Shown piece by piece: positions 38,326 to 46,564 of a stretch of DNA of 64,000 bases. The notes below the pieces were generated by a model. The model ran no database searches. It saw nothing but the letters and a program-made list of their open reading frames with translations, and had not been told where the DNA came from. Numbering within the stretch: position 1 is the stretch's first letter; the number at the start of each line of letters is the position of its first letter. The position numbers were made by a program, and so were the translations under genes. Source of the stretch: Sphingomonas folli (lineage in GTDB: Bacteria > Pseudomonadota > Alphaproteobacteria > Sphingomonadales > Sphingomonadaceae); contig NZ_JAHXZL010000005.1 in NCBI RefSeq assembly GCF_019429525.1, positions 267,491 to 331,490 on the forward strand, in the 5' to 3' direction.

Positions 38326-39786
38326 TCAGCTCCCCATCCACCCGCCCTTGAACCCCGCGCGCTCCAGCCCGGCGCGGATGTACGGGTTGCGCTGCATGGT
38401 CTTCCAGATCAGCCCGCTGCGCCAGTTCTCGATCATGCAGGCGATCGGCCCCTGGTCGATGCCGAGATAGTCGCTCGCCACCCAGCCGATGCCGGGCACC
38501 ACCTTGCCGTGCTTCAGCGGCAGCCCCGGCATCGTCAGCGTCGGGTTGAAGCTGTCGAAGAAGCCGTACTGCCCGTAGATCGCGGTGCCGTAGCGCTGGT
38601 ACATCTCGCGCGCGGCGGGCAGCACGATCTCGGGCGCGAAGGCGATCGAGCCCAGCGCCGCGGTCGGCGCGATCGTGCCGTCGTCGCGGTCGCCCGGGCC
38701 GCGCGCCGAGTAGGAGAAGAACTCGCGGTTGCGCCCGTCGATCTCGCGGACGAAGTCGCCCGGGCCGTCGCACGCGGTGAGGCCCCAGACGTTCTCGTCA
38801 TAGCCGCGCCAGCCCGGCGGGTTGTTGATGCAGTAGCGCCGCTGCGCGTAGGTGGCGCGGCGGCTGTTCTCGAAATAGTCGAGCCCCCGCCGCACCGAAT
38901 AGGCGTCGCGCACGCCGCGGAAATCGAGCCACACCTGGCTGTATTGATGCCCGAACAGCGGCGGGAAGGCGGTGAAAGGATTGTCGTACTTCTCATCCCA
39001 CGAGGGATCGAAGCGGTCTGTCCACTCGACCCAGGTGGTCGGCGGCAGCGCGTGCGTGGGCGAGCCGAGCGCGAGCACGTAGAGGATCAGGCTCTCGTTG
39101 TAGATGTTCCAGTCCGAGCCGATGAAGCCGCTCTCCGGGTGCCAGCCCATCGCCACGAAGGGCGCGCGCGGCGTGATCCAGTCCCACTCGACCGCGCGGT
39201 AGATCTGGTCGGCGAGGTCGCGGATCTGCTTCTCGCGCGCGTCGGTGGGATCGTCGAACCAGGTCTGCGCGAACAGCACGCCGCCGAGCAGCAGCGCGGT
39301 GTCGATCGTCGACAGCTCGCAGCGCGCGAAGCGATGGCCCTTGGTGGTGCCGAGGAAGTGGTAGAAGAAGCCCTTGTAGCCGCTGGTGTCGTCGCCCGGC
39401 CCCTGCGGCGCCTCGGCGAAGAAGCGCAGGGTGGTGAGCGTCCGCTCCGCCGCGGCGGGGCGCGTGATCCAGCCGCGCGTCGCCGCGATCGGATAGGTGG
39501 TCAGCGCGAAGCCGACCGCCGCGATCGAGGCGAAGCTGGGCGTCGGCCAGCGATCGGGCGCGAGCCCCCTCACCTGGTCGGTGGTGTTCCAGAAGAAGCT
39601 GACGGTGCGCTTCTGGATGTCGTCCATCAGCGGGTCGCTCGCCGAGGCGGGGGTGGTGCCCAGCTCGGGCAGCACGCCGGGGAAAGCGAGCCGCGGCACG
39701 CGCGGTACGGGGGCGGCGCAGCCCCCGGCCAGTGCCGCGCCGCCCACGGCGGCGGCGCGCAGCATGTCACGTCGATCGAGGATCAT
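38326..39786 (-). CDS. GH144-like 'glycoamylase' family protein, lipoprotein
   Basis: 486 residues. The leader LDRRDMLRAAAVGGAALAGGC is a twin-arginine leader ending in a lipobox (LAGG-C22), so a Tat-exported lipoprotein is likely. The domain is the (alpha/alpha)6 glycoamylase-like family: RTVSFFWNTTD, FASIAAVGFALTTYPIA, GFFYHFLGTT, ELSTIDTALLLGGVLFA, MGWHPESGF, GLTACDGPGDF, GTIAPTAALGSIAFAPE and YGTAIYGQYGFFDSFNPT. This family founded GH144, endo-beta-1,2-glucanase of Chitinophaga pinensis. AGGAGGTGC precedes the ATG. It is the last gene of a LacI-TonB-GH144 operon. Substrate beta-1,2-glucan is inferred from family and neighbours. Confidence 0.87.
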   Translation of the reverse strand: MILDRRDMLRAAAVGGAALAGGCAAPVPRVPRLAFPGVLPELGTTPASASDPLMDDIQKRTVSFFWNTTDQVRGLAPDRWPTPSFASIAAVGFALTTYPIAATRGWITRPAAAERTLTTLRFFAEAPQGPGDDTSGYKGFFYHFLGTTKGHRFARCELSTIDTALLLGGVLFAQTWFDDPTDAREKQIRDLADQIYRAVEWDWITPRAPFVAMGWHPESGFIGSDWNIYNESLILYVLALGSPTHALPPTTWVEWTDRFDPSWDEKYDNPFTAFPPLFGHQYSQVWLDFRGVRDAYSVRRGLDYFENSRRATYAQRRYCINNPPGWRGYDENVWGLTACDGPGDFVREIDGRNREFFSYSARGPGDRDDGTIAPTAALGSIAFAPEIVLPAAREMYQRYGTAIYGQYGFFDSFNPTLTMPGLPLKHGKVVPGIGWVASDYLGIDQGPIACMIENWRSGLIWKTMQRNPYIRAGLERAGFKGGWMGS

Positions 39787-39809
39787 GCACCTCCTGCGAG
39801 TGGGAAGAA

Positions 39810-39836
39810 GCGGACGGCGTGGCGCGCGCCGTCCGC
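39810..39836 (-). terminator. Strong hairpin between the TonB receptor and GH144-like genes
   Basis: Perfect 10-bp stem GCGGACGGCG / CGCCGTCCGC with a 7-base loop in the 61-base gap of a same-direction pair, followed after 14 bases by the GH144 ribosome site. No T-run. It could be a partial terminator or a stabiliser that makes the receptor mRNA more abundant than the enzyme mRNA. Confidence 0.5.
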
Positions 39837-39847
39837 CATGGCAAGGG

Positions 39848-42800
39848 TCAGAAGCTGAACCCGGCCGACAGCTTCACCGTGCGCGGCGGGTTGCCGCCGA
39901 TGCTGTAGGTCGAGCGCTCGCGGTAGACGCTGGGCGAGGCCGCGGTGCGCGTCGTGTCGGTGGGGTCGTTGTTGTAATCGACATAGTTGCGGTCGTTCAT
40001 CGCGTTGAGGATGTCGACCCGCAGGCGAACGCGGGTCTGGTCGCTGAGGAAGCCCAGCGGCACATATTTGGTGAAGGCGAGGTCGAGCTGGCGCCGGCCC
40101 CAGCGATCGCCCAGCCCGAACACCTCGGAGCCGACGATCTGGCGCTCATAGGGCGTCGCGGTGTCGAGTAGCGCGCGCTGGAACAGCGGCGACTCGATCT
40201 GGAACTTGGCCGACAGCGTCACGCCGATCGGCGTGTCGGCGCTCCCCGCGACGACGAAGCGATGGCGCGGCACCACGCCCGAGCGCAGCATCGGGTAATC
40301 CGAGGCACTGGGGAAATCGAGCAGGAAGTAGGCCGCCTGATCGTTGTTGGGCCGGTTGTCGGTCGCCGCGGTGAAGGTGTAGGTCGCGTCGAGGCTCCAC
40401 GGCGAGGCCGCCGAATAGGCCTTGGTCAGCTTGACATAGGCCGAGTCCGCCTTGGTCTCGAGCCCGTTGTCGCCGATGATGATCGCGCCGTAGCCGGAGG
40501 GAGCGAACGACACGTCGGGGCCCTGCGGCGCGCCGGTCGTCGACGACGGCGCGAAGAAGGAGCCGTCGGGTCGGCGCGTGCCGAGCAGGTAGACGAAACC
40601 GTCCTTGCTGACGATCCGGGTATAGCCCAGCTCGAGCTCCACCGGGTTGAAGCGGCCGCGGATGCCGAGGCTGAACTGGTCCGAATAAGGGATCTTGAGG
40701 TCATTCTTGATGAAGCGGAACTCGCGCCCGCCCGGCACGCCGTTGCCCGCCAGCTGCTGACGCCCCGCCTCAGTGAGATAGGCGTCGCTCCACGGGATGC
40801 AGGTCGCGCTCGGCGTGCACGGATTGACCGTATCGGCGCCTTGGAACAGGAACTGACGGCGCTGGAAGCGGCCGTTCGACAGCTCCTGCTGGAGGAAGTC
40901 GAACTGGTTGCGGTCGTACGACCGGCCATAGCCGCCGAACACGGTGAAGCGGCCCTGCTCGTCGAGCCGGTAGGTGAAGCCGACGCGCGGCTGCCACGCG
41001 CCCTTTAACGCCTTCCGGTTGTTCCCGGTCGAGATATAGTCGTTGATGTCATAGTCGGCGCTGACGAGGTTCGGATAGTTCGCCGGCGACACCGCGGCGA
41101 GATCCTCCGCCGAGGTGACGTAGTTGAGGAACGCCGGCGTGCGCTCATAGTCCCAGCGCACGCCGAGGTTGAGCGTCAGCCGATCGGTGACGTCCCAGTC
41201 GTCCTGGATATAGGCGCCGAACTGGAAGTTGTTCGAGCGGATGCGCGGGTCACCCAGCGAGCCGTTGGCGCCGAACTCCAGGCTGTACGGGATCGCGCTG
41301 TTGAAGCCGCTCGCGCTCGGCAGCGTCGTGTCGTACGAGTAGAGCGGGTTGATCAGGTTCTGCTCGAGCGAGTTGAGCTTCACCCACTTGGCCTTGGCGC
41401 CGACCTTGATCGTGTGCCCCTCGAAGCCGGTCCAGGTGAAATCGTCCTGCACGGTCCAGCCGGTCTGCCCCTTGTCCTGCAGGCTCAACCCGGCGCCGTC
41501 GCGGAACAGGTTGAAGGTGCTCACCCCGGTCGGCGTGCGCGAGGTGGCGCGGAACTGCTGGCTGATGCCGTCGGTGGCGGGCTGCGGCGACCAGCTGACG
41601 TCCTCGTAGGAGACGCGGAAGTCGTTGACCCACTTCTCCTCGCTGTGCTGCCACCGGCCCATCGCGCGGATCTCCTCGACCTTGGTCAGCGTCGCGGTGG
41701 AGAAAGCGGCGATGCCGTTGCTGATCTGATAGCCCGACTCGTTGCGATACTTGCCGGTGATCTCGAACAGGTCCTTGTCGGTCGGCGTCAGGTCAATCTT
41801 GCCGAAATACAGGTCCTGCTTGAAGGTCGAGTTGAACGAGCCGAACAGGTCCTGATACTCCGCCGGCAGGCTGCTCACCGCGATGCCGTTGCCGGGCAGG
41901 ATGTCGACCGGGATCTCGCGGCGCTTGCCCTCGTAGCTGACGAAGAAGTGCGCCACGTCCTTGACGATCGGGCCGCCCAGCGCCACGCCATATTGCTTGT
42001 CGGTGGAGGCCACCTTGTCGATCTTGCTCGGGAAGATCTCGGTCGGGCGGCGATCGCGCAGGTTCTGGTTGGTATAGTCGAAGAAGCCGTCGCCGTGGAA
42101 CTCGTTGGTGCCCGACTTGGTGCCGGCGACGATCGCGACCGAGCCGACCTGGTCGAACTCCGCCTTATAGTTGGACGAGAGCACCTGATACTCGCCGATG
42201 GCGAGCTGCGGGAACGGGTTGCCCGGCGAGCTGTCCTGCCCGGTGAGGCCGCCGCGCAGCACGTAGTCCTTCTGGCTGACGCCGTCGATGAAGACGTTGA
42301 CCGAGTTGCTGCCCTGCGCGCCGCCCTGGATGCGCGAGCTGCCGTCGGCGCTCTCGATGAAGCGCACGCCCGGCGCAAGATCGGCGAAGGCGAGGAAGTT
42401 GCGGCTGTTCTGCGGCAGCTGCTCGATCAGCCGCTGGGTTACGTTGATGCCGACCTGCCCGCCCGAGAGCGAGCGCAGCCGACTGCCGGTGACGATGATG
42501 TCGCCCGGCTCCGCCTGCGGCGTCGCCCCGCCCTGCTCCTCGGTCGTCGCGTCGCCGGTCGCGCCCTGGGCGGGTTCCGCGGCAGCGCCCGGCGCCGTCG
42601 TCGGCGCGGCGGGCGCGGACAGATCGAGGTCGAGCCCGGCGTTCTGGCCCACCCGGAGCGTGAACTGGTCCGAGTTGCGCACGCCCGCCTTGGTGCGAAT
42701 CTCGAGCCGATAGGCACCCGCGCGCAGCGAGGCGAAATTGTAGCTGCCGTCCGGCCCGACCACGGTGGACCGACGGTAGTTGGTCGCGACCTCGACGATC

Positions 42801-42991
42801 GTCACCTCGGTGACGGGATTGTCGGGGGTCGATCGGATCACGCCGCGCAGCGACGCCTGCCCCACCTGTGCCGCCGCGGGCGCACTCCAGGTCGCGGCGA
42901 GCGTGGCGCCGAGCGCCCCGAAAGCGCCGAGCGCGGTCGCGCGCGCCATCGCCCCGCGCATCGTCCTGCGCCGGCTCGAGCCCATGATCAT
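39848..42991 (-). CDS. Oar-like TonB-dependent receptor with carboxypeptidase-regulatory-like N-domain
   Basis: 1047 residues. The leader ends near APAAAQVGQ. An Ig-like carboxypeptidase-regulatory domain follows (ASLRGVIRSTPDNPVTEVTI to GAYRLEIRTKAG, about 47-110). A Pro/Ala/Gln-rich linker leads to the plug (GDIIVTGSRLRSLSGGQVGI, VFIDGVSQKDYVLRGG). A long barrel ends ...PPRTVKLSAGFSF with the terminal Phe used by the BAM complex. Its ATG overlaps the LacI stop (ATGA), with GGAGAG upstream inside the lacI gene, so regulator and transporter are co-translated. By context it imports the oligosaccharide handled by the GH144-like and GH3 enzymes. Oar-type receptors are also known for peptide uptake, so substrate is open. 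Confidence 0.9.
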   Translation of the reverse strand: MIMGSSRRRTMRGAMARATALGAFGALGATLAATWSAPAAAQVGQASLRGVIRSTPDNPVTEVTIVEVATNYRRSTVVGPDGSYNFASLRAGAYRLEIRTKAGVRNSDQFTLRVGQNAGLDLDLSAPAAPTTAPGAAAEPAQGATGDATTEEQGGATPQAEPGDIIVTGSRLRSLSGGQVGINVTQRLIEQLPQNSRNFLAFADLAPGVRFIESADGSSRIQGGAQGSNSVNVFIDGVSQKDYVLRGGLTGQDSSPGNPFPQLAIGEYQVLSSNYKAEFDQVGSVAIVAGTKSGTNEFHGDGFFDYTNQNLRDRRPTEIFPSKIDKVASTDKQYGVALGGPIVKDVAHFFVSYEGKRREIPVDILPGNGIAVSSLPAEYQDLFGSFNSTFKQDLYFGKIDLTPTDKDLFEITGKYRNESGYQISNGIAAFSTATLTKVEEIRAMGRWQHSEEKWVNDFRVSYEDVSWSPQPATDGISQQFRATSRTPTGVSTFNLFRDGAGLSLQDKGQTGWTVQDDFTWTGFEGHTIKVGAKAKWVKLNSLEQNLINPLYSYDTTLPSASGFNSAIPYSLEFGANGSLGDPRIRSNNFQFGAYIQDDWDVTDRLTLNLGVRWDYERTPAFLNYVTSAEDLAAVSPANYPNLVSADYDINDYISTGNNRKALKGAWQPRVGFTYRLDEQGRFTVFGGYGRSYDRNQFDFLQQELSNGRFQRRQFLFQGADTVNPCTPSATCIPWSDAYLTEAGRQQLAGNGVPGGREFRFIKNDLKIPYSDQFSLGIRGRFNPVELELGYTRIVSKDGFVYLLGTRRPDGSFFAPSSTTGAPQGPDVSFAPSGYGAIIIGDNGLETKADSAYVKLTKAYSAASPWSLDATYTFTAATDNRPNNDQAAYFLLDFPSASDYPMLRSGVVPRHRFVVAGSADTPIGVTLSAKFQIESPLFQRALLDTATPYERQIVGSEVFGLGDRWGRRQLDLAFTKYVPLGFLSDQTRVRLRVDILNAMNDRNYVDYNNDPTDTTRTAASPSVYRERSTYSIGGNPPRTVKLSAGFSF

Positions 42992-44007
42992 GACTGTCTC
43001 TCCCTGTCCGTTTCTGTTGTCGTGTCGCGCACCACCAGACGCGGGACGATCGCCTCCGCGTCGGCCGGGCCGACCTCAACCAACCCCTCAGCCGGCGCGA
43101 CGATCCGCCGCGCCAGAAGCTGCACCGCGCGTGCGCCGAGCGCCGCGATATCGACCCGCATCGTCGTCAGCGCCGGCGTCACCAGTCGCGCCAGCGGGAT
43201 GTCGTCGAAGCCAGCGACTCGCACCTGTGCCGGCACCGCGACGCCGTGACCCTTGAGCGCGACCAGCGCGCCGATCGCCATCGCGTCGTTGGCGGCGAAC
43301 AGCGCGTCGGCCTGGATCTCGCCGCGCGCGACCTGCACCGCCGCGGCGGCGCCGCTCGCCTCGTTGAAGTCGCCCTGGATCACCGTCAGCGCCACACCGG
43401 CACGCGCGGCCGCGGCGACCGCGCCGGCGCGACGCTCCTCGGCGTCGACGTTGCCCACCGGCCCAGCGACATGCGCGATCGCGCGCGCGCCGGCGGCGAC
43501 GAGATGCTCCACCATCGCCGCCGCGCCCGCCGCATTGTCGACGCGCAGCGCCGCGCCGGCGAGCCCGGGCGCGCAGTTGAGGAACACCGCCGGCAGCCCC
43601 GCGGGGAGCTGCGCGCGCAGCTCCGCCGCGCCGAGCTGCGGCGCCATCACCACCAGCCCGTCGACCTGCCCGCGCAGCGCCGCCAGCGTGTTGAGCCCGC
43701 GCCCGTCCTGCAGCACCGTGAGCAACAGCGCGAGCTTCTGCGCCGCCACCTCTCGGTCCATGCCGCGCAGCAGCTCGGAGAAGAACTCGCCGTGCAGATC
43801 GGGCAGCACCACGCCGATCGCGGAGGTCCGCGCCAGGCTGAGGCTGCGCGCGCCGGCGTGCGGCACATAGCCGAGCCGCGCCGCCGCTTCCTGCACGCGC
43901 GCGCGCAGCTCGGGCCGGACCCGCTCGTGCCCGTTCAGCGCGCGCGACACCGAGGCGACCGACACCTGCGCCTCCCGGGCGACGTCACGGATCGTAGCGT
44001 TCGGCAT
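42988..44007 (-). CDS. LacI-family transcriptional regulator
   Basis: 339 residues from the ATG at 44007. An in-frame ATG at 44100 would add 31 residues with no family resemblance and would place the operator inside the gene. The helix-turn-helix ATIRDVAREAQVSVASVSRA (residues 4-23) is complete, followed by the hinge NGHERVRPELRARVQEAAARL and the periplasmic-binding-protein-like sensor domain (IGVVLPDLHGEFFSELLRGM; ADALFAANDAMAIGAL; VRVAGFDDIPLARLVTPALT). It probably represses its own operon and the divergent GH3 gene through the operator at 44066-44079, with a sugar as inducer. Confidence 0.93.
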   Translation of the reverse strand: MPNATIRDVAREAQVSVASVSRALNGHERVRPELRARVQEAAARLGYVPHAGARSLSLARTSAIGVVLPDLHGEFFSELLRGMDREVAAQKLALLLTVLQDGRGLNTLAALRGQVDGLVVMAPQLGAAELRAQLPAGLPAVFLNCAPGLAGAALRVDNAAGAAAMVEHLVAAGARAIAHVAGPVGNVDAEERRAGAVAAAARAGVALTVIQGDFNEASGAAAAVQVARGEIQADALFAANDAMAIGALVALKGHGVAVPAQVRVAGFDDIPLARLVTPALTTMRVDIAALGARAVQLLARRIVAPAEGLVEVGPADAEAIVPRLVVRDTTTETDRERQS

Positions 44008-44065
44008 GCGCCGGCTGGACACCCTCTCCCGGAACGGCGCGCACGTCGCGCATTGCCGTCGTTGA

Positions 44066-44079
44066 TGTAACCGTTTACA
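44066..44079. promoter_or_regulatory. LacI-type operator between lacI and GH3
   Basis: TGTAACCGTTTACA with an A before it fits the LacI/CcpA-family consensus WTGNAANCGNWWNCA at every fixed position and is a 14-base imperfect palindrome with the central CG typical of the family. It sits 59 bases upstream of the lacI start and 46 bases upstream of the GH3 start, so one site can control both directions. Confidence 0.75.
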
Positions 44080-44124
44080 CGTAACAATCGAGACGATCAA
44101 TCCTGCCGGGGTCGAGGAGAGGAC

Positions 44125-46419
44125 ATGGCTCAGGACGTATCACGGCCGTCGCGCCGCGCCTGGTTGATGGGAGCGGGCGCGACGCTCGCCTGGGCCGCCA
44201 GTCCGGCGCGCGCGCTGCTCGCCCAGGCCGCACCGGCGCCGCTGCCCGCCGCGGTCGAGTCGCTCGTCGCACGCATGACCGTGGAGGAGAAAGCGGGTCA
44301 GCTCACGCTGATGGCCGCGGCCTGGGCGGGCGGCGCGGCGACCGCGCTCAACCCGGCGGGCGCGGGCGCCAGCTTCGAGGGACAGCTGCGCGACGTGCGG
44401 CGCGGCCGGCTCACCGGCGTGTTCAACGGCAATGGCACGGCGATGGCGCAGCGGATGCAGCGCGCGGCGACGACGCAGTCGCGGCTCAAGATCCCGCTGC
44501 TGTTCGCCGCCGACATCATCCACGGCTTCCGCACCGTTTTCCCGGTACCGCTGGCCGAGGCGGCGAGCTTCGACCCCGAGCTGGCGCGCCGCACCGCGCG
44601 CGCCGCGGGGGCGGAGGCGGCGGCGTCGGGGATCGACTGGACCTTCGCGCCGATGGTCGACATCGCGCGCGACGCGCGCTGGGGCCGCGGCGTCGAGGGC
44701 GCGGGCGAGGACGTGCTGCTCGGGCGGCTGATGGCGGCGGCGCGCGTGCGCGGCTTCCAGGGCGAGAACGGGCTGGCCGATCCGCGCGCGGTCGCCGCCT
44801 GCGCCAAGCATTTCGTCGCGTACGGCGCGGGCGAGGGCGGGCTCGACTATAACAGCGTCGACGTCTCGGAGCGGACGTTGCGCGAAGTCTATTTCCCGCC
44901 GTTCGAGGCGGCGCTGGCGGCGGGCGCGCCCACGGTCATGGCCTCGTTCAACGAGATATCGGGCGTCCCCGCCACCGCCAACGACTGGCTGCTCACCGAG
45001 GTGCTGCGCCGCGAGTGGGGCTTCGGCGGGCTGGTCGTGTCCGACTATACCGGCGACGAGGAGCTGATCGCGCACGGCCTCGCCGCCGACGCGCGCGAGG
45101 CGACCAGACTGGCCTTCCTCGCCGGCGTCGACATGTCGATGCAGAGCGGCTTCTACCTCCGGCACCTGCCCGACCTGGTCGCGACGGGCGAGGTCCCCGC
45201 GGCGCGGCTCGACGAGGCGGTGCGGCGCGTGCTCGCGCTCAAGGTGGCCTTGGGGCTGTTCGACGACCCGTTCCGCCGCATCGACCCCGCGCGCGAGCGT
45301 GCCGAGGTGCGCACGCCCGTCACGCTGGCGCTGGCGCGCGAGGCCGGGGCGCGCTCGATCGTGCTGCTCAAGAACGACGGCCAGCTGCTGCCGCTGCCGC
45401 GCTCGGGCAAGCGCGTCGCGCTGATCGGCCCGTTCGTGTCCGGCCAGCACGACCTGATCGGCCCGTGGAACGTCTACGGCAGCGATGCCGGCGCGACCGA
45501 CCTCGCCACCGCGGTGCGCGGCGTGGTCGGCGACGCGGCGCAGGTGAGCGTCACGCCGGGCACGGCGGTCCACGCACCGCTGCCCGGCGGGATCGCCGCC
45601 GCGGTCGCCGCGGCGCGCGCCGCGGACGTCGCGGTGCTCGCGATCGGCGAGGCGCAGGACATGTCCGGCGAGGCACAGTCGCGCTCGGCGGTGGTGGTGC
45701 CCGAGCCGCAGCTCGCGCTGGTGCAAGCGGTCGCGGCGACCGGCACGCCTCTGGTGGTGCTGCTGCGCACCGGGCGCGCGCTCGCGCTCGACGCCACGGT
45801 GCTCGACGCGCGCGCGATCGCGGTGACCTGGTTCCTCGGCTCCCAGGACGGCCCGGCAATCGCGGACATGCTGTTCGGCGCGGTCCCGCCCTCGGCGCGC
45901 CTGCCCGTCTCCTTCCCGCGCGCGACCGGCCAATCGCCTTATTACTACGCGCACAAGTCGACCGGGCGCCCCAACCCGCCGGGGCCGCTCCAACCGTTCA
46001 AGGCACATTATCGCGAGTTCGAGCAGAGCGCGCTCTTCCCCTTCGGCCACGGCCTGACCTACGGCGACGTCGCTTACTCGGACCTCGCGCTGAGCGGCGA
46101 GCGGCTCGCCCCGGGGAGTTCGCTCACGGTGCGCGCCACGGTGACCAACCGCGGGCGCCACGCCGCGGAGGAAGTGGTGCAGCTGTACGTCCACGACGTC
46201 GCGGCCAGCGTCACCCGGCCTGTGCGCGAGCTGAAGGCGTTCCAGCGCGTCGCGCTGGCGCCGGGCGAGCGCAAGACGGTGACGTTCGTCCTGCGCCGCG
46301 ACGACCTGCTGTTCGTCGGGCGCGAGCTCGAGCGCACGGTCGAGCCCGGCACCTTCCGCCTGTGGGTCGCACCTTCTGCGGAGGCGCAGGGGCTCGGCGC
46401 CTCGTTCACGCTCGGCTAA
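44125..46419 (+). CDS. GH3 beta-glucosidase (BglX-like)
   Basis: 764 residues with a twin-arginine leader (RPSRRAWLMGAGATLAWAAS). GH3 N-domain: LKIPLLFAADIIHGFRTVFP, DIARDARWGRGVEGAGEDV, CAKHFVAYGAGEGGLDYN and nucleophile D307 in VVSDYTGDEEL. The second domain carries VLLKNDGQLLPLPRSGKRVA and VALIGPFVSGQHDLIGPWNVYG, and a fibronectin-III-like end domain has AAEEVVQLYVHDVAASV TRP with a typical YxDxxxSxxRP signature. This is the BglX group of periplasmic beta-glucosidases. With a GH144-like protein as neighbour, sophorose and beta-1,2-gluco-oligosaccharides are the likely substrates. Cellobiose-type beta-glucosides remain possible. The start follows GAGGAGAGGAC. Confidence 0.92.
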   Translation: MAQDVSRPSRRAWLMGAGATLAWAASPARALLAQAAPAPLPAAVESLVARMTVEEKAGQLTLMAAAWAGGAATALNPAGAGASFEGQLRDVRRGRLTGVFNGNGTAMAQRMQRAATTQSRLKIPLLFAADIIHGFRTVFPVPLAEAASFDPELARRTARAAGAEAAASGIDWTFAPMVDIARDARWGRGVEGAGEDVLLGRLMAAARVRGFQGENGLADPRAVAACAKHFVAYGAGEGGLDYNSVDVSERTLREVYFPPFEAALAAGAPTVMASFNEISGVPATANDWLLTEVLRREWGFGGLVVSDYTGDEELIAHGLAADAREATRLAFLAGVDMSMQSGFYLRHLPDLVATGEVPAARLDEAVRRVLALKVALGLFDDPFRRIDPARERAEVRTPVTLALAREAGARSIVLLKNDGQLLPLPRSGKRVALIGPFVSGQHDLIGPWNVYGSDAGATDLATAVRGVVGDAAQVSVTPGTAVHAPLPGGIAAAVAAARAADVAVLAIGEAQDMSGEAQSRSAVVVPEPQLALVQAVAATGTPLVVLLRTGRALALDATVLDARAIAVTWFLGSQDGPAIADMLFGAVPPSARLPVSFPRATGQSPYYYAHKSTGRPNPPGPLQPFKAHYREFEQSALFPFGHGLTYGDVAYSDLALSGERLAPGSSLTVRATVTNRGRHAAEEVVQLYVHDVAASVTRPVRELKAFQRVALAPGERKTVTFVLRRDDLLFVGRELERTVEPGTFRLWVAPSAEAQGLGASFTLG

Positions 46420-46491
46420 GCCACTGCCCCGACATGTCGCGTCGTTGTAAGAATGTCACAGGGTTTTGCAAATTTATTACCGCGGTGTTGC

Positions 46492-46503
46492 GGCAGCGCT
46501 ACC
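46492..46503. promoter_or_regulatory. Candidate LacI-type operator before the third TonB receptor
   Basis: GGCAGCGCTACC is a near-palindrome centred on AGCGCT, 62 bases before the receptor start. It lies just after an AT-richer stretch (46445-46490, including TTTTGCAAATTTATTACC) likely to hold the promoter. Sequences with a central AGCGCT are common LacI-family operators in TonB-receptor promoters of related bacteria. The match is short, so confidence is low. Confidence 0.3.
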
Positions 46504-46564
46504 AGGCTTGTTTCTCCGAGCCCCACCGGTTTGAGTGGACCCAATCGATAAAAAGGGTACCACC

